Shown here piece by piece: positions 7,613-16,806 of a stretch of DNA of 47,273 bases. Below the pieces are notes generated by a model that made no database searches, was not told where the DNA came from, and saw nothing but the letters and a program-made list of their open reading frames with translations. The stretch is from assembly GCF_003333265.1 (NCBI RefSeq), contig NZ_QOLB01000101.1, positions 1 through 47,273 of the forward strand. The letters are read 5' to 3'. The stretch is from Candidatus Halocynthiibacter alkanivorans (GTDB taxonomy: Bacteria; Pseudomonadota; Alphaproteobacteria; Rhodobacterales; Rhodobacteraceae). The position numbers were made by a program, and so were the translations under genes. Numbering within the stretch: position 1 is the first letter of the stretch; each line of letters starts with the position of its first letter.

Positions 7613-8158
7613 CTAAGATTGATTCGGACCTTTTCCGACCCTCGGGAGCGCGCGTGTCCCATCTGACATTCCGATGCAAAGCACGATTTCGTCTGCGCGT
7701 GGTGCGTCGGGCACCCAAAGGGTCATCGTGTCAATATGATCGAACGACCATGGCTCATCTTTATGTCCAGGCGGGAGATCAATGCTACTGCCCACTCCCC
7801 CAACCTTATGGTTGGACGGCATGAGAGCTTTGCCGCCGACAACGGCTTGCCGCACGGGTTTGCCAAGCTTGGGGTGCAGCACTGCTGCGCCGTGCTCCAT
7901 TGCGCCTGAAGAACCGACAAGCGCGGCTTTGCCATAGCAAATGGGTGGCCCCTCAAGCATTTTCACGAGCTCTTCTGCCAGAGATTGGCCGAGTTTCGAA
8001 CCAACGTCGAAGAGTTGCGAAAGGTCTTCCTGGTCGATCCCGGCAAATGGATTTTGCACGATTGCTATTGCTGCGACGCGCGTGGTCGGATCACAAGGTT
8101 TGCCCATTTCGTCGGCTTCAATGATTTCCTTGGTGAAAACCGTTTTTCGAATATCCAT
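7613..8158 (-). CDS. Amino acid synthesis family protein (DUF1185 type)
   Basis: 181 residues. Begins MDIRKTVFTKEIIEADEMGK, with PTTRVAAIAIVQNPFAG, LGQSLAEELVKML, YGKAALVGSSGAMEHGAAVL, PGHKDEPWSFDHIDTMTLW, matching the small bacterial family called amino acid synthesis (PF06684), about 190 residues and structurally related to peptide/ligand-binding folds. The real biochemical role is not established. The start at 8158 is chosen because it matches the family N-terminus; the reading frame extends upstream to 8305 without homology. A TGA-TC-ATG junction couples it to the broken small gene upstream (8161-8460). Confidence 0.72.
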   Translation of the reverse strand: MDIRKTVFTKEIIEADEMGKPCDPTTRVAAIAIVQNPFAGIDQEDLSQLFDVGSKLGQSLAEELVKMLEGPPICYGKAALVGSSGAMEHGAAVLHPKLGKPVRQAVVGGKALMPSNHKVGGVGSSIDLPPGHKDEPWSFDHIDTMTLWVPDAPRADEIVLCIGMSDGTRALPRVGKGPNQS

Positions 8159-8160
8159 GA

Positions 8161-8460
8161 TCAGACTTTCTTTTCCACACCAAAGGTGCGTGGGTTTTTG
8201 AAATACCGGAACGCAATCGACAGTGGATTCACCAACGCCTTGCCGAGATCGTTTTATCATCCCAGCGGTCCGCGAATTGCGGCCAGTCATACAGAATGCG
8301 ATCATTCACCACATACCAGATCCCGGCCCTGGAATGGCTATCGTTCCCAATACCAGCCGGGATTACCTCATATCCTTCGTCGGCGCTTGCAAACGGTGCT
8401 GTGATCGGCAATGTCACCGCGCCGTCTTTGGTCAACTGACTGCCGGCCATTTTTTGCGGT
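8161..8460 (-). pseudogene. Small unidentified gene with single-base frameshift
   Basis: A frame from ATG 8460 reads MAGSQLTKDGAVTLPI...AGIWYVVNDRILYDWPQFADRW and stops at 8229. The downstream frame reads NDLGKALVNPLSIAFRYF, continues KNPRTFGVEKKV and stops at 8161, two bases before the next gene. Adding one A to the AAAA run near 8238-8243 joins both into a 98-99 residue protein (WDDKNDLGKAL). The continuity of the two halves, and the coupled start of the next gene, argue that this was one small gene. Family unknown. It starts 13 nt after the DUF1513 stop, so it may be the fifth gene of the iron operon. Confidence 0.4.
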
Positions 8461-8473
8461 CGGGACTTGCAGG

Positions 8474-9532
8474 CTAAATACGCACCAGGTGGTTGTCCCA
8501 GGACCAGTCGCCGGCGACGGCAATGGTGCGCGGATCGTCTGGCTCCGTCTGGGTCAGTCCACCGTTCATAGTGATGGCAAAACCACCACCGCTTTGCGCC
8601 ACGCCGCATGCGCCGTCCATCGCGCGGTCGCCCAGTGCATTGCCTCCACTGTCAAAGAACAACACACGCCCTCCCCTGGGACCGGTCACGGCGATCTGAT
8701 CCCCGCTTGCCGCAATGGCCACCGAGCCCGCATAATTTTTCAACCGCACCGTCTGCGGGTGATCAAGCCAGCGCAGAGCCTGACCGCGTCTGTGCAGCGC
8801 GACCAGCGGCACTGGCTGCAGCGGGTTGCCCTGCCACTGGCTGGCGATCGCAATCTGACCGCGGGAGTCCACGTCAAGATGGCGGATCGAATTCTGGTAC
8901 AGGGCCGGTTCCGGCTCGACGGTTTCAAGCAGGGCGCCGTCACTGCTCAGATAAGTCAGGTTGGGGCGCATATCCGGCAGGTTAAGTTTCGAACGCGCTG
9001 AATCCGGACGCGTGCGGATGCCGCCATTTGCCACGGCAAACACTCCGTCGGGCAGACGGATGATTTCATGGGGGCCGATGCCGCCGGAGGCCACTTCTCC
9101 TACACGTTTCCAGCCGTTTTCAACATCCCAGATGCCCAGAACCCCGGCACCGTTTTCCCAGTCGTTTTCGGTGGTAAACAGATAGCGCCCGTCGCGCGTA
9201 AAGGCACCATGACCGTAGAAATGGCGCCCCTCAACCGCCGCCAGCCGCGTGATTTCACGACCTTTCGCACAGTCAAGAACCACCGCAAAACGTCCGGGTC
9301 GGCGCGCGAATGCCACGGCGACAGAGCGGCTGGGATGGGCTGCGGCGGCGTGGCCACGCGAAGGTATCGAAACAGCAAATCTCACCTCTCCCCCTGCCCC
9401 GAGCCCCACGAGCCAGGTGGAATTGTCCGCGCGGCTTGCTGCAGTGAGAAAGGCCGGCGCGCCAAGCTCCGCCCAGGAGGGGCCGGCGACTGTGGCAGCG
9501 CCGGCGGCCAGCAGGAAACGACGACGGTCCAT
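8474..9532 (-). CDS. DUF1513 periplasmic beta-propeller-like protein
   Basis: 352 residues from ATG 9532. The N-terminus MDRRRFLLAAGAATVAGPSWA is a twin-arginine signal, so the protein is exported folded. The body has propeller-like repeats: RGHAAAAHPSR, GRHFYGHGAFTRDGRYLFTT, GIGPHEIIRLPDG, LNLPDMRPNLTYLS, SIRHLDVDSRGQIAIASQWQG, matching DUF1513. This family sits with imelysins and di-heme oxidoreductases in iron-related operons, but its activity is not known. The TGA of the upstream imelysin overlaps the ATG (TGATG), so translation is coupled. A TTG at 9535 is an alternative start. Confidence 0.85.
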   Translation of the reverse strand: MDRRRFLLAAGAATVAGPSWAELGAPAFLTAASRADNSTWLVGLGAGGEVRFAVSIPSRGHAAAAHPSRSVAVAFARRPGRFAVVLDCAKGREITRLAAVEGRHFYGHGAFTRDGRYLFTTENDWENGAGVLGIWDVENGWKRVGEVASGGIGPHEIIRLPDGVFAVANGGIRTRPDSARSKLNLPDMRPNLTYLSSDGALLETVEPEPALYQNSIRHLDVDSRGQIAIASQWQGNPLQPVPLVALHRRGQALRWLDHPQTVRLKNYAGSVAIAASGDQIAVTGPRGGRVLFFDSGGNALGDRAMDGACGVAQSGGGFAITMNGGLTQTEPDDPRTIAVAGDWSWDNHLVRI

Positions 9533-10584
9533 CAATCGCCATCCGCCGCTGAAAACCCGGTTTCGACCTTCAGCCTGGCTCCGATGTCCCGGTTCAGCAC
9601 CGACCTCAACGCAAGAGTCATGTTCTGCAGCGATTCGACACGGATGCGGAGTGCAGGGTCGATTACCGCCTCCGGAACCGGCGCTCCAATCTGATGCAGA
9701 CGGTCCTGGACTGCGGCAAATGCGTCCAGCGCGCGCTGCAGGTTTTGCGATGGAACGGCGGCGCCAAACCCATCCCGCAGCATGTCTGAAACGCCACTGA
9801 TCTGCGCCGACATGATATCTGCGGTCAAACCCGCACGCCAGGCCTCTGCGCGTTTGGGAAACGGACGGTCAAAACTGCCGAGCGGCCGGCCAAGGCGGGC
9901 GTCGCCGACCCGGGTCAGACCAAAATGCAGCGCGGTGTAGAGCGTTTTGGTGAACTCGGCGTCGTTCAGATAGACCGGGTTGTCGGGCCCGGCAGCGCGC
10001 ACAAGGTCAGCCCAGCCATCGCCAGAGAACCATCCGGTATAGAGCCCGTCAGCGATATCAGACAGATTGGCTGAAATACCGGTGATCGCGGGGCATTCTT
10101 CGGCGTCGGTGAACAACAGCCGCTCTATCGCGGGAAGACCCTGGGCCGCTGCCGAGCCTCGGGCGATGAAAGCCGGATCAGATTGCGCCTTCGGAGTGGC
10201 TTTCAGAAGCTGATGCAGGGCGCGGCCGGTAAAGTTCTTCTTGTCCGGCCAGAAGTTGACCCGCAAGGCCGCACCGGATTGCTCTACCGGGCCGAACTGA
10301 TAGCTGTCCAGCGGTGCCCAGGCCAGCCATGCAGTGCGGAACACCGCCAGGTATTCATCGCGTGGCAGCGCGCCGGCGCAGAATAGCACCGAGGTTTTCT
10401 CCAGATCGGCAGCTGCGGATCTGAAGGCACCGAACTGGGATTCCAAAACGGCCAGCGCCCGTGTCTGCAACGCACGATGGTCGATGTCGACGGCACCTGG
10501 AATGGAGATTTCAACAGGTGAGGTCTGCGCCGATGAAGAACTGGCGAGCGCAAATATCAATGCGGCGGTCAATAAGGGTTTCAT
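9532..10584 (-). CDS. Imelysin-family periplasmic protein (second paralogue)
   Basis: 350 residues with a signal peptide (MKPLLTAALIFALASSSSAQ). Imelysin (ICMP, M75) fold features: AWLAWAPLDSYQFGPVE, RVNFWPDKKNFTGRALHQLL and GLPAIERLLFTD. The GxHxxE motif of canonical imelysins is GLPAIE here, so the His is replaced. This divergence is usual for the second imelysin in such operons. Imelysins are linked to iron acquisition in the periplasm, possibly as heme or iron binding proteins. The ATG at 10584 lies 2 nt after the di-heme oxidoreductase stop (TGATCATG), showing translational coupling. Confidence 0.85.
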   Translation of the reverse strand: MKPLLTAALIFALASSSSAQTSPVEISIPGAVDIDHRALQTRALAVLESQFGAFRSAAADLEKTSVLFCAGALPRDEYLAVFRTAWLAWAPLDSYQFGPVEQSGAALRVNFWPDKKNFTGRALHQLLKATPKAQSDPAFIARGSAAAQGLPAIERLLFTDAEECPAITGISANLSDIADGLYTGWFSGDGWADLVRAAGPDNPVYLNDAEFTKTLYTALHFGLTRVGDARLGRPLGSFDRPFPKRAEAWRAGLTADIMSAQISGVSDMLRDGFGAAVPSQNLQRALDAFAAVQDRLHQIGAPVPEAVIDPALRIRVESLQNMTLALRSVLNRDIGARLKVETGFSAADGD

Positions 10585-10586
10585 GA

Positions 10587-12167
10587 TCAGAGCGACTCCA
10601 AAAAAGCGATCAGTGCAGCGCGGTCGTCTGCGGGCATCAGGCGCACGGTTTCTTTTGCGGCTTCGGCTTCGCCGCCATGCCACAGCATCGCTTCCAGCAG
10701 GCTCTGCGCCCGCCCGTCATGCAGAAATTCGGTGTGGCCGCTGACGGTTTCGGTCATGCCAATGCCCCACAGCGGCGCGGTGCGCCATTCCTGGCCATCA
10801 GCCTGCCATTCGGGGCGGTTGTCGGCCAGGCCAGGCCCCATGTCATGCAGCAGCATGTCAGTATAAGGCCAGATCAGCTGAAAACTTTGTTCCGGGCGGT
10901 CAGACAGGCGGTGGGTGACATATTTTGGCGTGTGGCAAGAGGTACAACCGCTGGCATAGAACATCTCTTTGCCCCGCAGCACCCGGACATCGCCTTCATC
11001 CCGCCGGGCGGGCACCGCCAGGTTGCGGGCATAAAACGTCACCAGATCCATCACCTGTTCGCTGACTTCCAGATTGTCCTGCGACGGGGTGTTGCCGTCA
11101 GGGGCGGCCAGGCAATCAGTTTGCAGCGCGGTACATTCGCCGGACCCCGCCGGGTGCAGCGGATTGGACAGGCCCATATCACCAGCAAAAGCGCCCATGG
11201 ATTGCTCCTGGATCGTGGCCGCACCGGCTTTGAGACCAAAACGGCCCAGCATCCACTGATTATACAGGCCGGACCAGACCCGGTTCGGGCGACCGGAAAT
11301 ACCGTCATCATCTGCGTCTTCAGGGTCGGCGATGGCGAGGATATCGGCTTCGCGCACAGCTTCCAGCAGGCCCAGGCCGATCATCTGGGGCGATACGCGG
11401 GGCGACAGCTGTGCCTGGGGGTGCAGCGCGCCGTAGCCCAGATCAGACAGGCCGTAGGCCGGGGAACGTAATGTGATCACGCCGCCATCTCCGAGCGTCA
11501 CCGGCAGCGGCGTATAGTCGATCTGCATGCGGGCTTCGATACTGTGCCCGGCGATTGATTTGTCCTGAATCTGGGTGCCGTAATTCGGCTCTGGCGCATT
11601 GGCCATGTATGCGAGCAGGTCTTCGCTGAGGTCAGAGGCGTCTTTCGGGATCGAAATGCGCATGAACATCGATACGCCGGTGTCTTCGTCGCCTTGCGGC
11701 GTATGACCACGGCCATCTTTGATATGGCAGCGCTGGCAGGCCCGGGCATTGTAAATCGGTCCCAGACCATCGGAAGACACGGTAGAGGCCGGTGCGGTGA
11801 CCCAGAGTTTTTTAAAAAAGCCGTTGCCGACTTTGAAATCCATTTCCGACGAAAACGCCATGTTGGAGGACGCGAACGAAAACGCGTCGCGGGTCTGGTT
11901 ATTGAATTTGGTGGAGCCGCCACCCGCCCGGGTCTCAAAATTTTCGGGCGCGGCAAACTGATCCGTCGGCGCAACCAACGGCGCGATCCGCGCCTCTTCA
12001 GCCTCCGTGCGCGGAAGGATGTTCAAATGAGGTTCGCCGAGCAGCGTGACGGCGGAACCAGCGGACTCAGCCTGGGCGGATGATGTCGCGAACGTAGCTG
12101 CTGCAAGACCCGTCAGAATGGCTGAGACGGGGCGCATATTGCGCCCCGAATTGGCTTTCATAATCAT
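10587..12167 (-). CDS. Di-heme oxidoreductase family protein (putative thiol oxidoreductase)
   Basis: 526 residues, signal peptide about 1-33 (ILTGLAAATFATSSAQA). Two heme-binding CxxCH motifs are seen: CQRCH 144-148 and CTSCH 408-412, with the family motif RACQRCHIKDGRG and the C-terminal TAPLWGIG...FLHDGRA...AMLWHGGEA. This is the DHOR (DUF1111) family, c-type cytochromes of the periplasm resembling di-heme peroxidases and MauG. In imelysin operons it is thought to change the redox state of iron or a ligand. The gene follows imelysin 1 by 9 nt, with AAGGGC upstream of the start. Confidence 0.9.
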   Translation of the reverse strand: MIMKANSGRNMRPVSAILTGLAAATFATSSAQAESAGSAVTLLGEPHLNILPRTEAEEARIAPLVAPTDQFAAPENFETRAGGGSTKFNNQTRDAFSFASSNMAFSSEMDFKVGNGFFKKLWVTAPASTVSSDGLGPIYNARACQRCHIKDGRGHTPQGDEDTGVSMFMRISIPKDASDLSEDLLAYMANAPEPNYGTQIQDKSIAGHSIEARMQIDYTPLPVTLGDGGVITLRSPAYGLSDLGYGALHPQAQLSPRVSPQMIGLGLLEAVREADILAIADPEDADDDGISGRPNRVWSGLYNQWMLGRFGLKAGAATIQEQSMGAFAGDMGLSNPLHPAGSGECTALQTDCLAAPDGNTPSQDNLEVSEQVMDLVTFYARNLAVPARRDEGDVRVLRGKEMFYASGCTSCHTPKYVTHRLSDRPEQSFQLIWPYTDMLLHDMGPGLADNRPEWQADGQEWRTAPLWGIGMTETVSGHTEFLHDGRAQSLLEAMLWHGGEAEAAKETVRLMPADDRAALIAFLESL

Positions 12168-12176
12168 TGTATGCCC

Positions 12177-13433
12177 TTATTGAAATACAGCTGCCTGGTC
12201 GTCGAGACTGTCGGAACCTTCGACAGATACCCCCTCGATACCTGCGACTTCGACCGCGCGCTCAATATTGCGGGTCTGCGCCACAAGCGCGTCGATCGCG
12301 TTCTGGATCAATGCTTCTCCGGCGTCATTGCCTGCTGCCAGAAGCTGGTCGTAGCTGGTGCCGGCTTCGGCTGTGGTGCGGATGGCACCCAGAGCGATCA
12401 TTGTGGTGTTCAGATCATTGAGCAGCGCTGCACCGAGAGCCGGGTCTTTGGCCAAGATCAGATCATGCAGCGACGGGCCGGTCACCACCGAGCCGTCAAT
12501 GCGCACATAGCGGCCAGTATAGACGTTGCGCACGCCGAGCCCGTCAAAATAGTGGCTGTTGTGGGTGTTGTCGGAGAAACAGTCGTGCTCTTCTTCGGGG
12601 TCTTTCAGCAGCAGACCGAGCTTCATACGTTCGCCTGCCTGTTCACCGTAAGACAAAGAACCGAGGCCGGTAAACGCCATCACCAGACCTTTGCTGTTTT
12701 CGGCGGTCACGTCTTCGCGGCCCTGCCCCGTCGGGGACCAGTTGGACACCGCGTCTTCGAGGTCGGAAATCAGCAGGTCGGTTGCTGCAACCAGGTAGTC
12801 ACCACGACGGTCGCAATTGCCAGCTGTACAATTGGCGGTGTCAAAATCCGCTACCGGGCGCGCACCAGCACCATGGTCGGTTCCGTTGAGATCCTGGCCC
12901 CAGAGCAGGAATTCAATCGCGTGGTAACCGGTCGCCACATTGGCCTCGATCCCGTCTACTTCGTGCAGCGATTCCAGTAGCGCCGGGGTGATCTCGGTGG
13001 CATCAATTTTGGTGCCGGACACTTCAAAGACCGGGTTGGCGATGATGTTAACTTGCGAATAGGGGTTTTCATCGTTGGAGCCGAAGCCCGCGTCGATGTA
13101 ATCGATCAGCCCTTCGTCCAGCGGCCAGGCGTTCACTTTGCCTTCCCACTCATCCACGGTCGGGTTTCCGAACCGGAATGCTTCGGTCTGCTGGTAAGGC
13201 ACACGGGCGGCCAGCCATGCGTGTTTGGCGGCTTGAATGTTCGCCTCTGTCGGTGCTGCGATCAAAGCAGAAACAGCCACTTTGAGAGCTTTTGCCAGGG
13301 TCAGGCTGTCTTCATAGCCCGCCTGGGCGATGTCGGCGTAGTTTCCCAGGATATCTGCAGTTTCGACTGCTAAGGCCATAACGGCCGAACCAAACAGCAG
13401 AGGAGCTGCAAGAAGTGATGTGCGCAGGGTCAT
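12177..13433 (-). CDS. Imelysin-family iron-regulated periplasmic protein (IrpA-like)
   Basis: 418 residues, signal peptide about 1-23 (LLAAPLLFGSAVMALAVE). Contains the canonical imelysin motif GYHAIEFLLWGQD (169-181, GxHxxE), the paired NAWPLDEGLIDYID, GARPVADFDTANC and FSDNTHNSHYFDGLGVRNVYTG of IrpA-like proteins. Members are iron-induced or iron-repressed and secreted to the periplasm. First gene of a four-gene, tightly packed operon (imelysin, DHOR, imelysin, DUF1513). AAGGAC precedes the ATG. The leader region holds a candidate iron-responsive site. Confidence 0.92.
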   Translation of the reverse strand: MTLRTSLLAAPLLFGSAVMALAVETADILGNYADIAQAGYEDSLTLAKALKVAVSALIAAPTEANIQAAKHAWLAARVPYQQTEAFRFGNPTVDEWEGKVNAWPLDEGLIDYIDAGFGSNDENPYSQVNIIANPVFEVSGTKIDATEITPALLESLHEVDGIEANVATGYHAIEFLLWGQDLNGTDHGAGARPVADFDTANCTAGNCDRRGDYLVAATDLLISDLEDAVSNWSPTGQGREDVTAENSKGLVMAFTGLGSLSYGEQAGERMKLGLLLKDPEEEHDCFSDNTHNSHYFDGLGVRNVYTGRYVRIDGSVVTGPSLHDLILAKDPALGAALLNDLNTTMIALGAIRTTAEAGTSYDQLLAAGNDAGEALIQNAIDALVAQTRNIERAVEVAGIEGVSVEGSDSLDDQAAVFQ

Positions 13434-13483
13434 AATTTGTCCTTATTACTTTCGCCCGCCGGGCGGATACGGCGACACCACTA

Positions 13484-13522
13484 CCCGACAAAATTTATCA
13501 GGTAAAGGGTTTCCGACAAAAA
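13484..13522. promoter_or_regulatory. Candidate iron-responsive site upstream of imelysin operon
   Basis: Two related words, CCCGACAAAATTTATCAGG (13484-13502) and CCGACAAAAA (13513-13522), lie 50-90 bp upstream of the imelysin start. The first is an imperfect palindrome (CCTGATAAATTTTGTCGG on the other strand). Rhodobacterales control iron genes through Irr, RirA/Fur-like proteins or an IscR-bound box; the resemblance is by eye, without a matrix score. Confidence 0.35.
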
Positions 13523-14229
13523 TACTCAGAATACGCGCCTCAGACGCTTTTGGGCGCGATCCCCGGTATTTTGTCGCAGAATCAGCACAGTATTCACCAG
13601 AGGTGATATCCAGCCTCAACACGTCATGCGTTCCATCAGCGGGGCTGGCAGCGCGACAGTGGCCCCAGCGTCATCTGCAAGCTGTGAACGGAACGGCCGG
13701 GCTTAATCGCGGTGTAGCGGGCGTCCAGCGCTTGAGTGTCAGTCGGTGCCAAATGACCGGAGCCACGACCAAATGCCCAAAAGGAAGGAATTGTAAGACC
13801 TGGATTGCATTTAATCATGCATGAGTACACCTACAGATTACCCTGGTCTGAAGCCAGAAAACTTGGCGAAAATGAATAGAGAAATGAACTGTGAGTGACG
13901 CAGTCCCAAGTTTCATATGTACAATCAACCCAAGCCGGCCGGACCCTGGTTTTGTCACGTACAAACAAATCACTCCCATCGCGTAAAATGGATACAAGAG
14001 GACAATTGAGCTGGGAAAGGCGCGGTCCAAGAATTCGTGATATCAAAGTACGGGATAATCACTTTGGATATGGGTGTCCGCGCCGGCAATGATCCCGGGA
14101 AGGACTGTGGTTTGCTCTCCGGGTATTCTGGCGGCCTGCATCCGTCAAAATTTAACAACTAACCGGCCGGATGCCTGGGCAGGACAGTAACGGACAGGCC
14201 GCCACATGAGCAGACCAGTTCCTCAGAAT
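13523..14229. other. Long intergenic region, no gene recognised
   Basis: About 700 bp between the divergent iron operon and the altronate dehydratase tail. Short frames on both strands (for example 13636-13830 minus) lack ribosome sites and recognisable domains. It may hold decayed sequence; I see no IS end, tRNA or clear hairpin. Confidence 0.4.
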
Positions 14230-15755
14230 TCACATTACTGCGCCAATCGTCCACGGTACAAACTCGGCTCCCCCAAACCCCAGGCTTTCGCTTTTTGTGT
14301 GCTGCCCTGACGCGGTGATCAATACAAGGTCAAAGATATCCTGTCCTTTTTGGGCCAGGGATACACCGTCCGTGACGATATCACCGCAATTCAGATCCAT
14401 ATCCTCCGCCAGGCGCGTGTACATCTCTGAGTTTGAAGCTAGCTTGATACAGGGAGTTGGCTGGTAGCCCGAGACAGAGCCCCCCCGGTTGTGAAAACAA
14501 TCAGATTGGCGCCCGAAGCCACCTGCCCCGTTACCGAACACGGATCATATCCCGGGCTGTCCATGAACATCAAACCCGTTTGCGCGGGGCGTTCGCCATA
14601 TCTCAGCACATCTTTCAACGGAGCCGATCCGGACTTTGAAACCGCTCCGAGAGATTTTTCAAGAATTGTAGTCAGGCCGCCGCGCTTGTTCCCCGGCGAC
14701 GGATTGTTATCGAGTTCGACAAAGTTGCGGGCGCAGTAATCCTCCCACCAGTCCAGCCGTTCAATCAGTTTTTCGCCGACTTCCCGCGACACGGCCCGTC
14801 TGGTCAAAAGATGTTCTGCGCCGTAAATTTCCGAGGTTTCAGACAATAAAGTCGTGCCGCCCTGGGCAACAATCAGATCAGAGGCCACACCCAGAGCCGG
14901 ATTGGCGGTAATCCCGGACAAGCCATCTGAGCCACCGCATTGCATCCCGATCATCAGGGCAGACGCCGGAGTTGGTCTGCGTACCGCTTTGTCAGCTTCT
15001 GTGGCCATTTCACGGAGTAGTTTGGCGCCCTTTTCGACGGATTTGCGGGTGCCTCCGGAATTCTGGATTGTCATATAACGAAACCGGGCTGACTCTTTCA
15101 TCCTGGCGCGACCGATCAGGTCAGGGATTTGCATCACCTCGCAGCCCAGTCCGATCAACAGAATTGCACCGAAATTCGGGTTGCGCGCGTAGCCTGACAA
15201 CGTCCTGAAAAGCGTGTCATACCCTTCGCCGGTCCCAGACATGCCACAACCGGTGCCGTGCACAATCGGCACGATACCATCAATACTTGGATAGTCGCTC
15301 AGCCAACCGTCACGTTCGACAGTTTCCGCAATGAAACGCGCAACGGACCCTGAACAGTTTACCGAAGTCAGTATGCCAAGATAATTGCGGGTTCCGACTT
15401 GCCCGTCAGGTCTCTGATACCCCTGAAAATGTGCTGTTTGTTGTGCTTTGGGATGGGCTGCGACGGCGCTTGCAAACCCATAGTCCTGTTTGTGATCTCC
15501 CATCCCGAGATTATGGCTGTGCACGTGATCACCCGGCACAATCCCCATACTGGCCTGACCAATTGTCTGCCCATATTTCAGCACCGGCGCGCCTGGTTGC
15601 AGAGTGCTGATGCTGATCTTGTGCCCCATCGGAACAGCCGTCGAAAGCGTCACTCAACCGCGCTGAATTCTGGTCCCCGCCGGCAGATCACGCAGCGCGA
15701 TGACAACATTGTCCCGGTCGTGAAGTTTCAGTGTAGCGCGGTCAGAATGTCCCAA
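14230..15755 (-). pseudogene. uxaA: Altronate dehydratase (UxaA family), interrupted by stop and frameshift
   Basis: Two frames plus an upstream segment read as one UxaA/GarD-family dehydratase of about 505 residues. Upstream of 15653 the frame encodes LKLHDRDNVVIALRDLPAGT (SAF domain start), then an in-frame TGA at 15654-15656 before VTLSTAVPMGHKI. The main frame continues through GQVGTRNYLGILTSVNCSGS, HGTGCGMSGTGEGY, NQ/GGSDGLSGITANPALG to VFTTGG. A run of seven G (14480-14486 on the other strand) then shifts the frame; eight G would give TTGGGSVSGYQPTPCIKLAS and the rest. Altronate dehydratase makes 2-keto-3-deoxygluconate from D-altronate. It is the last gene of the transporter operon. 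Either real decay or assembly error in the homopolymer; the TGA is independent. Confidence 0.8.
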
Positions 15756-15778
15756 AACCGGATCCCTCTGTAGTGCGG

Positions 15779-16798
15779 TTAAAGGGTGACAATGGCCTTG
15801 ATCAGATTGTCACGATTTTCCGCAAGCTGAGCCATGCGTTCCGGTACATCGTTCAGAGAAAGAACTTCAGAACACAGGGCCTGACTGTCAATTTCGCCCG
15901 ATTTGAGCGCGGCAATCACCTGTGCGAAATCCTCGCCCAATGCGTTGCGGCTGCCAATGATGCGCATCTCGCGCTTGTGGAATTCGGAATCAACAAAGGA
16001 AATATCCCCCTTCACCACACTCACCAGAACGTAACTGCCGCCGTGGGCGAGCATCGGAAATCCGGCTTCAATCGCTTTGCCGTTTCCGGTGGCATCAAAA
16101 ACCGCGTCGAACCCGTCAGCCAGATCCCCATGCAGAATTGGGTCCCCCACTTTGTGCAACTGCTCGAAGCCAAATTTATCGCGTGCGCCGTCCAGCCGGG
16201 TGGCGCTGATATCAAGCAGATGCACCTCTGCGCCCTGCAGCCGCGCGAACAATGCGGTTCCGATACCGATCGGCCCTACACCGGTGACAAGAACCCGGTC
16301 GCCCTGCCCGATTTCCGAGCGCCGCACAGCGTGCGCTCCAATCGCCAGGAATTCCACCATGGCCGCTTCCAGCTCGCTCAGCCCTTCTGCGTCGTAAAGG
16401 TTTCCCGCAGGCACAGCGATCCGGCCACACATGCCGCCGTCCCGGTGCACACCCAGAACTTCGATCTGACTGCAGCAGTTTGGCTTGCCGCGCAAACAGG
16501 CTCGGCAGGTACCGCAGGACAGGTAGGGGTTTACCACCACCAGCTGCCCCGCGTCCCATCCATCAGTGGAGGTCACTACCCGGGCCGACAGCTCATGGCC
16601 GATCACCCGCGGGTATTCCAGAAACGGGTGTTTGCCCTCAAATATATGATAGTCGGTGCCGCAGATTCCGATCGCTTTGATATCCAGAAGCACCCAACCA
16701 TCCGGGGCGGACTGCGGCAGATCACGGGTGCTCAGTTCAAAGCGACCTGGTTCAATACAGGTGCCGCAGGTCATCACGGGTGTGGGTGATATATTCAT
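15779..16798 (-). CDS. Zn-dependent L-galactonate 5-dehydrogenase-like enzyme (LgoD-like)
   Basis: 339 residues, medium-chain alcohol dehydrogenase. Catalytic Zn ligands: Cys46 (GICGTD) and His68-Glu69 (GHE). Structural Zn: Cys95, 98, 101 and 108/109 (CGTCRACLRGKPNCC). Rossmann GVGPIG at 173-178. The string PNCC...LGVHRDGG, AHAVRR and EFHKREMRIIGSRNA...DFA closely follow E. coli LgoD (YjjN), which oxidises L-galactonate to D-tagaturonate with NAD+. Alternatives in the same subfamily are L-idonate/sorbitol dehydrogenases. It starts 8 nt after the ABC ATPase stop and is followed by altronate dehydratase, which acts two steps later. That context favours the LgoD role. Confidence 0.78.
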   Translation of the reverse strand: MNISPTPVMTCGTCIEPGRFELSTRDLPQSAPDGWVLLDIKAIGICGTDYHIFEGKHPFLEYPRVIGHELSARVVTSTDGWDAGQLVVVNPYLSCGTCRACLRGKPNCCSQIEVLGVHRDGGMCGRIAVPAGNLYDAEGLSELEAAMVEFLAIGAHAVRRSEIGQGDRVLVTGVGPIGIGTALFARLQGAEVHLLDISATRLDGARDKFGFEQLHKVGDPILHGDLADGFDAVFDATGNGKAIEAGFPMLAHGGSYVLVSVVKGDISFVDSEFHKREMRIIGSRNALGEDFAQVIAALKSGEIDSQALCSEVLSLNDVPERMAQLAENRDNLIKAIVTL

Positions 16799-16806
16799 TG
16801 CGGCCC

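Noticed and set aside
15773-16789. 338-codon plus-strand frame opposite the LgoD-like gene
   Set aside because: Antisense shadow: the minus strand encodes a full Zn-dehydrogenase with all metal ligands. The plus frame has no ribosome site or domain.
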